64,000 bases of DNA from the NCBI RefSeq assembly GCF_051020515.1, contig NZ_CP194857.1:3162001-3226000 (forward strand), given 5' to 3'. Shown here one piece after another: positions 59,301-64,000 of this stretch. The notes under the pieces were generated by a model. That model was not told the origin of the DNA. It made no database searches and was given only the letters and a program-made list of their open reading frames with translations. Every line of letters begins with the position of its first letter. Within the stretch, counting starts at the first letter, position 1. The translations under genes and the position numbers were made by a program. The stretch comes from CALKWS01 sp051020515 (GTDB lineage: Bacteria > Actinomycetota > Actinomycetes > Actinomycetales > Beutenbergiaceae).

Positions 59301-59360
59301 GGCTACGCGCGCGCCTCCCGACGATGCCGCACGGTGGTGGAGCGCCTCTTCTTCGGCTGA
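56312..59360 (+). CDS. glnE: glutamine synthetase adenylyltransferase/adenylyl-removing enzyme, four frame breaks
   Basis: Bifunctional enzyme that adds AMP to, and removes it from, GSI-beta glutamine synthetase according to nitrogen status; about 1,016 residues. Two nucleotidyltransferase domains are visible: the adenylyl-removing half with RLAVLGMGKSGGRELNYVSD and the transferase half with MGRLGGQEVGYASDADVLFV, each followed by DAALRPEGKNGP. The frame breaks near 56797, 57405, 58803 and 59310. Corrected junctions read DSLARRAYRRELML, MRRRVEEHVPAA, RARPVAGNSELARAF and an ending TVVERLFFG. AAGGAGATGTG precedes the ATG. Its substrate is presumably GlnA1. Confidence 0.9.
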
Positions 59361-59377
59361 GCCGGCCGCCGTCGCGG

Positions 59378-60838
59378 TCAGAGCCCGTATTCCTCCAGGA
59401 GCCGCAGCCACACCTCACTGATCGTGGGGAAGGCGGGGACCGCATGCCATAGCCGATCCAGCCCCACCTGTCCCACCACGGCGATGGTGGCGGCGTGTAG
59501 GAGATCGGACGCAGCCGGGCCCACAAATGTCGCGCCCACCACCACTCGGCGCTCCGGATCGATCACCAGGCGGGCAGCACCGCTGCCTGCGGCCTGGCCC
59601 GCACCCGCCAGGGAGGCTCCGGCGACCTGGTCCATCCCCACCGTCACCACTTCGGTGGTCAAGCCTGCTCGCTGCGCCTGTTCCTCGGTGTACCCCACGG
59701 CGGCCACCTCCGGGCGGGTGAAGATCACCTGGGGCTCCCCTGCGCCGGCGGATCTGGCCCGCAGCGGGCTCCATGGAGCGACCGGCTCGGCGTCGGAGCC
59801 GGCGCCGGGGCTCGGCGGCACCGAACCGGTGGGCGATCACGTCTCCGACCACCCGGGCGACGTACTTGCCCTGGTGGGTGGTGTGTGTGGCGCCGGTGAC
59901 GTCCCCGGCGGCGTACAGCCAGTCGCCCTCGATGCGGCGAACCCGCCCGGTCTCATCGGTGGCGAGTGTCTCGTGCTCGGCCAACCCGATGCTGTCCAGG
60001 CCCAGGCCACCGGTGCGCGGCCGGCGCCCGGTGGCTACGAGAACCTCAGCAGCCCGGACCCGCCCGGCAGCATCGGTATCCAGCAGCACGCCGTCGTCGG
60101 TTCTCTGCACACCGGTCACGGAGGTATCCAGATGCACCCGTACACCCATAGCGCCCAGGCTCTCCGCGACTGCGGCGCCGGCGAACGGTTCGGTACCGGA
60201 CAGCAGCCGGCCGCCCCGCACCAGCATCGTGACCTGGCAACCCAGATCCGCCAGCGCGGTCGCCATCTCGGCGGCGACCACGCCCCCACCGATCACCGCC
60301 ACGGAGTCGGGCACCTCGCGTAGTTCAGTGACTTCCCGATTCGTCCACGGACCGGCGCTCCGCAGGCCCGGGAGATCCGGGACGAAAGGACCGGAGCCGG
60401 TGGCGACTACCACGGCGTGGTTGGCCTGCAGGATGAGGTCATCCGCACCACCGCTGCCACCGACACGGACCCGGCGGACCCCGTCGATGCTGCCGTGCCC
60501 CCGGACCAGATCCAGCCCGGCATCGGCAAGCCACTGCACATGGGCCGCATCGTCCCAGTGCTGGGTGAACTCATCACGGCCGGCCAGCGCTGCCCGCACG
60601 TCCACCCCGCCGGTGATCGCCTCCGTGGCCCCCGGGACCGATCGGGCAGCCGCCAGCGCCGCACCCGGTCGCAGCAGTGCCTTGGACGGCATACACGCCC
60701 AGTAGGAGCACTCGCCGCCGACCAACTCATGTTCCACCACGGCCACGCTCAAGCCGGACCGGGCTGCCCGGTCGGCGGCATTCTCACCGACCGGGCCGGC
60801 CCCCCCACGACGACGTCGTAGGTTCTGTGCTCTGGCAT
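59378..60838 (-). CDS. FAD-dependent pyridine nucleotide-disulfide oxidoreductase, two frame breaks
   Basis: Flavoenzyme of about 487 residues of the lipoamide dehydrogenase/mercuric reductase superfamily. An FAD-binding Rossmann motif lies at the N-terminus, the redox-active pair is in GGECSYWACMPSKALL, the NAD(P) motif is SVAVIGGGVVAAEMATALADLG, and the C-terminal dimerisation domain contains IFTRPEVAAVGYTEEQA. The frame breaks in a run of seven C at 60800-60806 (one base missing; correction gives YDVVVGGAGPVGENAA) and near 59810. The CSYWAC spacing differs from the usual CLNVGC of LPD, so this is not the PDH E3 by sequence alone. It converges on glnE. Confidence 0.84.
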
Positions 60839-60907
60839 CGCCAGCCTCCAAGGGGTGCTCCCACCCCATGATGGTCCAGGTCACGGCGCTCCGCGCGGTC
60901 AGGCAGC

Positions 60908-60988
60908 GGGCTCGCTGCGCTCACTCCTCACAGGTGGTGCTTGGTCGCGACCTGTGTGCGGGGCTCGCTGCGCTCACTCCTCACAGGT
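60908..60988. repeat. 28-bp direct repeat flanking the glnA1 3' end
   Basis: Two identical 28-base copies lie at 60908-60935 and 60961-60988, with a core GCTCGCTGCGCTCACTCC. The second copy contains the glnA1 stop codon. The core is a form of short intergenic repeat often seen after genes in high-GC actinobacteria (on the minus strand TGAGCGCAGCGAGC). Whether it is mobile or simply duplicated is unknown. Confidence 0.75.
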
Positions 60989-62404
60989 CGTAATACAGGG
61001 CGAACTCGTGGGGGTGGGGGCGCTGGCGCAACGAATCGATCTCCTCGGTGCGCTTGTATTCGATCCAGGTCTCGATCAGGTCCGGGGTGAAGACGTCGCC
61101 CTCGGTGAGGTAGTCGTGATCATCGGCAAGTGCGGCGAGGGCGCCCTCCAGGGAGGCTGGAACCTGGGCGATCGCGTTGTGCTCCTCCGGCGGCAGTTCG
61201 TACAGGTCCTTGTCGATGGGCTCGGGGGGTTCGATGCGGTTGCGGATGCCGTCCAGACCGGCCATCAGCATCGCCGAGAACGCCAGGTACGGGTTCGCTG
61301 AGGGTCGGGCACGCGGAACTCCACGCGCTTGGACTTCGGGGAACTACCCGTGATCGGGATGCGGATGCAGGCCGAGCGGTTGCGGGCCGAGTAGACCAGG
61401 TTCACCGGTGCCTCGAAGCCGGGGACCAAGCGGCGGAAGGAGTTCGTGGACGGGTTGGTGAAGGCCACCAACGACGGTGCGTGGGACAGGAGCCCGCCGA
61501 TGTACCAGCGGGCGGTGTCCGACAGGCCGCCGTATCCCTGTTCGTCGAAGAACAGCGGTTCGCCGTCCTTCCACAGCGACTGGTGGGAGTGCATACCGGA
61601 CCCGTTGTCCCCATACAGGGGCTTGGGCATGAACGTAGCGGACTTACCGTTGTGCCAGGCGACGTTCTTGACGATGTACTTGAACTTCATCAGGTCATCG
61701 GCTGCAGCACGCAGCGTGTTGAACTTGTAGTTGATCTCCTGCTGTCCGGCGGTGCCGACCTCGTGGTGGGCGCGTTCGGGGACCAACCCGACCTCGCGGA
61801 GCATCGAGACCATGGAGTCACGCAGGTCGGCGAACTGGTCGTTCGGCGGCACCGGGAAGTACCCGCCCTTGTAGCGCGTCTTGTAGCCGAGGTTGCCGCC
61901 CTCCTCCTCGCGACCGGTGTTCCACGCTGCTTCGACGGAGTCGATGTGATAGAAGCCGGAGTGCTGGGTGGTGCCGTAGCGGATGTCATCGAACAAGTAG
62001 AACTCCGCCTCCGGCCCGAAGAAGACCGTGTCGGCGATTCCGGTGGAGTTCAGGAAGGCCTCGGCCTTGGCGGCGACGTTGCGGGGATCGCGGGAGTAGG
62101 GCTCATCGGTGAACGGGTCCACGATGGAGAAGTTGACCACCAGGGTCTTGTGCGTCCGGAACGGGTCCACGAATGCGCTGGAGACATCCGGGACCAGTTT
62201 CATGTCGGACTCATGGATGGCCTGGAACCCACGGATGGAGGACCCGTCGAACATCAGGCCATCGGAGAAGGCGCCCTCCTCGAACGCTTCCACCGGGATG
62301 TTGAAGTGCTGCATCACCCCCGGCAGGTCGCAGAACCGGACGTCGACGAACTCCACGCCTTCGTCCTTGGTGAATGCGATGGCTTCTTCAGCGCTGCTGA
62401 ACAT
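60981..62404 (-). CDS. glnA1: glutamine synthetase, GSI-beta type (GlnA1), one frame break
   Basis: Main ammonium-assimilating glutamine synthetase, about 474 residues. Motifs are MFDGSSIRGFQAIHESDM, GPEAEFYLFD, GSGMHSHQSLW, NPSTNSFRRLVPGFEAP and RVEFRVPDP. The frame breaks near 61301, where one base is missing; correction gives SANPYLAFSAMLMAGLDGI. The adenylylation Tyr is present in KDLYELPPEE, making it a GlnE target. The ATG at 62404 is set by the strong AAGGAGAAGC ribosome site and by the family start MFSSAEEAIAF. Confidence 0.93.
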
Positions 62405-62474
62405 GCGGGCTTCTCCTTGATTGATGAGACCCATACGGGGTGCTTTACGGCAATGCGAGTGTTATGGCTTGGGC

Positions 62475-62480
62475 ATTATA
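62475..62480 (-). promoter_or_regulatory. consensus -10 element of glnA1
   Basis: On the minus strand a perfect TATAAT lies about 70 bases upstream of the glnA1 ATG. No TTGACA-like -35 is found at the correct spacing (ACCTAA occupies it), which suggests activator-dependent transcription, for example by a nitrogen regulator. Confidence 0.6.
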
Positions 62481-62595
62481 TTCACATGGTGCGGTGTTTA
62501 GGTATAGCAGGCGTGGCGTTGAGGTTGGTCGGGTCAATCTGCCGGGTCCGTGCAGGTGGAGGAGGTAGCCGGAGGGGTCGTACTACCGTGGAGCG

Positions 62596-62976
62596 GTGAC
62601 GAGCGAGCCTACTGAGCATCAGAACCTGGAGCGCCCCCCGGCGCGGAACTTCTGGGGCCGTCGGGTGCTGGCGATCCTGGTGGACTGGTTCGCCTCGATG
62701 GCCGTCGCGCTGGTGTTCTTCGCAGGGGATCCGCTGGCGAACCTGGTGATCTTCGCCGTCACCACGTGGGTGCTGCAGGCCACCCTGGGCACCACCATCG
62801 GGCACCGACTGGTGGGCGTGGCCACCCGGACCGAGCAGGGGACCACACCCGGATTCCGGCGCGCCCTGATCCGCACGGTGGCCCTCTGCCTGTTGTTCCC
62901 GCCGATCGTCACCGATGCGCACGGCCGCGGCTTGCACGAACGCTGGTCCGGGACCCACATCGTGCCGTTGCGCTGA
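62596..62976 (+). CDS. RDD family membrane protein
   Basis: A 126-residue integral membrane protein with about three hydrophobic segments (VLAILVDWFASMAVALVFF; LANLVIFAVTTWVLQATL; LIRTVALCLLFPPIV). The RDD signature appears as GRRVLAILVDWF and the TIGHRLVGVATRT motif. Function is unknown; some relatives are sodium/proton exchangers. The GTG at 62596 follows GGAG. It is divergent from glnA1 and close to the DUF4191 gene, a grouping typical of actinobacterial glnA1 loci. Confidence 0.85.
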   Translation: MTSEPTEHQNLERPPARNFWGRRVLAILVDWFASMAVALVFFAGDPLANLVIFAVTTWVLQATLGTTIGHRLVGVATRTEQGTTPGFRRALIRTVALCLLFPPIVTDAHGRGLHERWSGTHIVPLR

Positions 62977-63106
62977 GGTCGCAGCCAACAGGTGCGCGAC
63001 CGAGGGGGGAACGGCCGGCGGGTCGCAGGCGAAGTCCGGACAGGTAGCGCGCCAGGACCGACGACGAGGAGTCGCCTCGCTGGTGATCCCGGCCGCCTGC
63101 GCGATG

Positions 63107-63817
63107 TTATCTGCCTCGCATCCCCTTGCGGTCCGGCCGCATCTTGGTGATGTCGACGCCCTTGGGTATGGGCAGGCGGCCTGAGCGCAGTGCCCGCAGC
63201 CGCTTGGACACCTCCGCCACCTCGACCTTGGTCAGTTTCGGCTTCTGCCGCTGGACCTTCTTGGCGATCTTGGGCAGCGGGATCTGGCCCTCCTCGCGGC
63301 CGCACTGCAGCAGGATGATCGGGACGTTCGGCAGCACCCGGGCCACCTTGCGGCGCTCGGCCTCGAGCAGCCGCTTCAGCCGGTGCGGCGGGCCCTCTCC
63401 GATCAGCACCACACCGGGACGGCCTACGGCGCGGAAGACCAGGTCCTGGCTGCGCGGATCCACCGCGATCGGCTCCTCCTCGATGTTCCAGCCGCGACGG
63501 ATGGTGCCGAGCGCGGAGCCGGTCGCGCCGGGCCGGCCCTCGATCCGCCCATAGGCCACCGACTCGGCCCATCTGGAGAGCAGGAACATCGCCCCGAGCA
63601 GGGTGAAGGGGAACACCAGCACCGGGACGTAGATCGGGAATCCGATCAACTGCCCCAGCACGGCGCCGACGGCGGTGCCGCCCACGATGATCAGCAGGAT
63701 CCACCAGGTGATCGACGGTCGCGCCTTGCGAACCATCGTGAAGATCTCCCAGAGCTGGTGGTACCAGCGCCGCTTCTTCACCTTCGGCGTCTTATCGGAT
63801 GCGTCTTTCTTGGCCAT
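63107..63817 (-). CDS. DUF4191 family membrane protein
   Basis: A 236-residue actinobacterial protein: a basic N-terminus (KKDASDKTPKVKKRRWYHQL), two adjacent membrane segments (WWILLIIVGGTAVGAVLGQL; IYVPVLVFPFTLLGAMFLL) and a basic cytoplasmic domain with NVPIILLQCGREEGQIPLPK. The family usually lies near lipA and glnA. The function is unknown. It converges with the RDD gene, leaving 130 bases without visible genes. Confidence 0.87.
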   Translation of the reverse strand: MAKKDASDKTPKVKKRRWYHQLWEIFTMVRKARPSITWWILLIIVGGTAVGAVLGQLIGFPIYVPVLVFPFTLLGAMFLLSRWAESVAYGRIEGRPGATGSALGTIRRGWNIEEEPIAVDPRSQDLVFRAVGRPGVVLIGEGPPHRLKRLLEAERRKVARVLPNVPIILLQCGREEGQIPLPKIAKKVQRQKPKLTKVEVAEVSKRLRALRSGRLPIPKGVDITKMRPDRKGMRGR

Positions 63818-63933
63818 GATGCCCCCAGCCTAGTGCTCCGCGGAGCCCGGCCGGGCGCGGCGCTAGTGAGGTCCGCTCACTACTTGTGGATAACCGGAAC
63901 GGGGACGGCACCGATTGTGGTTGCCTGAGCAGC

Positions 63934-64000
63934 ATGCAGGTCCCCGGCTACCGGATGAACGGCCCGATCGGCTTCGGCGCCGACGGCGCCACCTGGCTGG
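63934..64000 (+). CDS. start of a kinase-like protein, truncated by the window end
   Basis: Only 22 codons are present (MQVPGYRMNGPIGFGADGAT...). The GPIGFGADGATW segment resembles the glycine-rich loop of bacterial Ser/Thr protein kinases preceded by the usual GY(R) residues. The frame is open to the window edge. No strong ribosome site is seen before the ATG. Confidence 0.4.
   Translation, partial: MQVPGYRMNGPIGFGADGATWL

Noticed and set aside
59378..60838. Dihydrolipoamide dehydrogenase (E3 of the PDH complex)
   Set aside because: The redox motif CSYWAC differs from the LPD form and there are no other PDH subunits nearby; only the superfamily can be claimed.

Overview
The window is a 64 kb piece of a high-GC Gram-positive (actinobacterial) chromosome, most likely from the Micrococcales. 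This rests on the strong G/C third-position bias, frequent GTG starts, and actinobacterial signature genes: DUF3145, DUF3052, DUF4191, PpgK polyphosphate glucokinase, HelR, and the glnA1/glnE/glnA2 set. The genus cannot be fixed from sequence alone. No phage, transposase, integrase or CRISPR array was seen. Most of it looks like core chromosome with a few accessory catabolic operons.

Layout. 1-6.6 kb: DUF3145, then the type II fatty-acid operon fabD-fabH-acpP-fabF (minus strand) with its PucR/FasR-like regulator and a divergent hypothetical gene. 6.6-15.5 kb: pyruvate dehydrogenase E1 (aceE), DUF3052, an AhpE-like peroxiredoxin, a glycerophosphodiester phosphodiesterase, a tricorn-type protease, a hemerythrin-like protein and tRNA-Val. 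15.6-21.3 kb: a membrane-anchored serine hydrolase, an OsmC/methyltransferase pair and a large LuxR regulator. 21.4-28 kb: an Lrp regulator divergent from phenylalanine hydroxylase, the RNA polymerase-protecting ATPase helR with a candidate rifamycin-associated element, carbonic anhydrase, and an MFS-tetR operon. 28.4-35.9 kb: serine hydrolase, D-aminoacylase family deacylase, KDPG aldolase and KDG kinase in one operon, facing a sugar-type ABC transporter operon. 36-45.4 kb: Nif3-like protein, a zinc-ribbon-family protein without its cysteines, YaaA, and a complete dppABCDF-type peptide transporter. 45.4-49.4 kb: cupin, tryptophan dioxygenase plus kynureninase, GyrI-like and PPOX proteins. 49.5-54.8 kb: RNase P RNA, a small lipoprotein, PpgK, a cell-wall amidase, panB and nadE. 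54.9-64 kb: glnA2-glnE, an FAD oxidoreductase, glnA1, RDD and DUF4191 proteins, and the first codons of a kinase-like gene.

Functional links. The fab operon and its regulator share a near-identical 19-bp palindrome, suggesting one regulon. GlnE is expected to adenylylate GlnA1, whose modifiable Tyr is present, but not GlnA2, which lacks it. The deacylase-aldolase-kinase operon would turn a 2-keto-3-deoxy sugar acid into pyruvate and glyceraldehyde 3-phosphate.

Data quality. At least 26 one-base reading-frame breaks occur in 17 genes, including genes that should be essential (fabF, glnA1). Many lie in or next to short homopolymers. They are most simply sequencing or assembly errors. These genes are annotated as full-length CDS with the break positions given.
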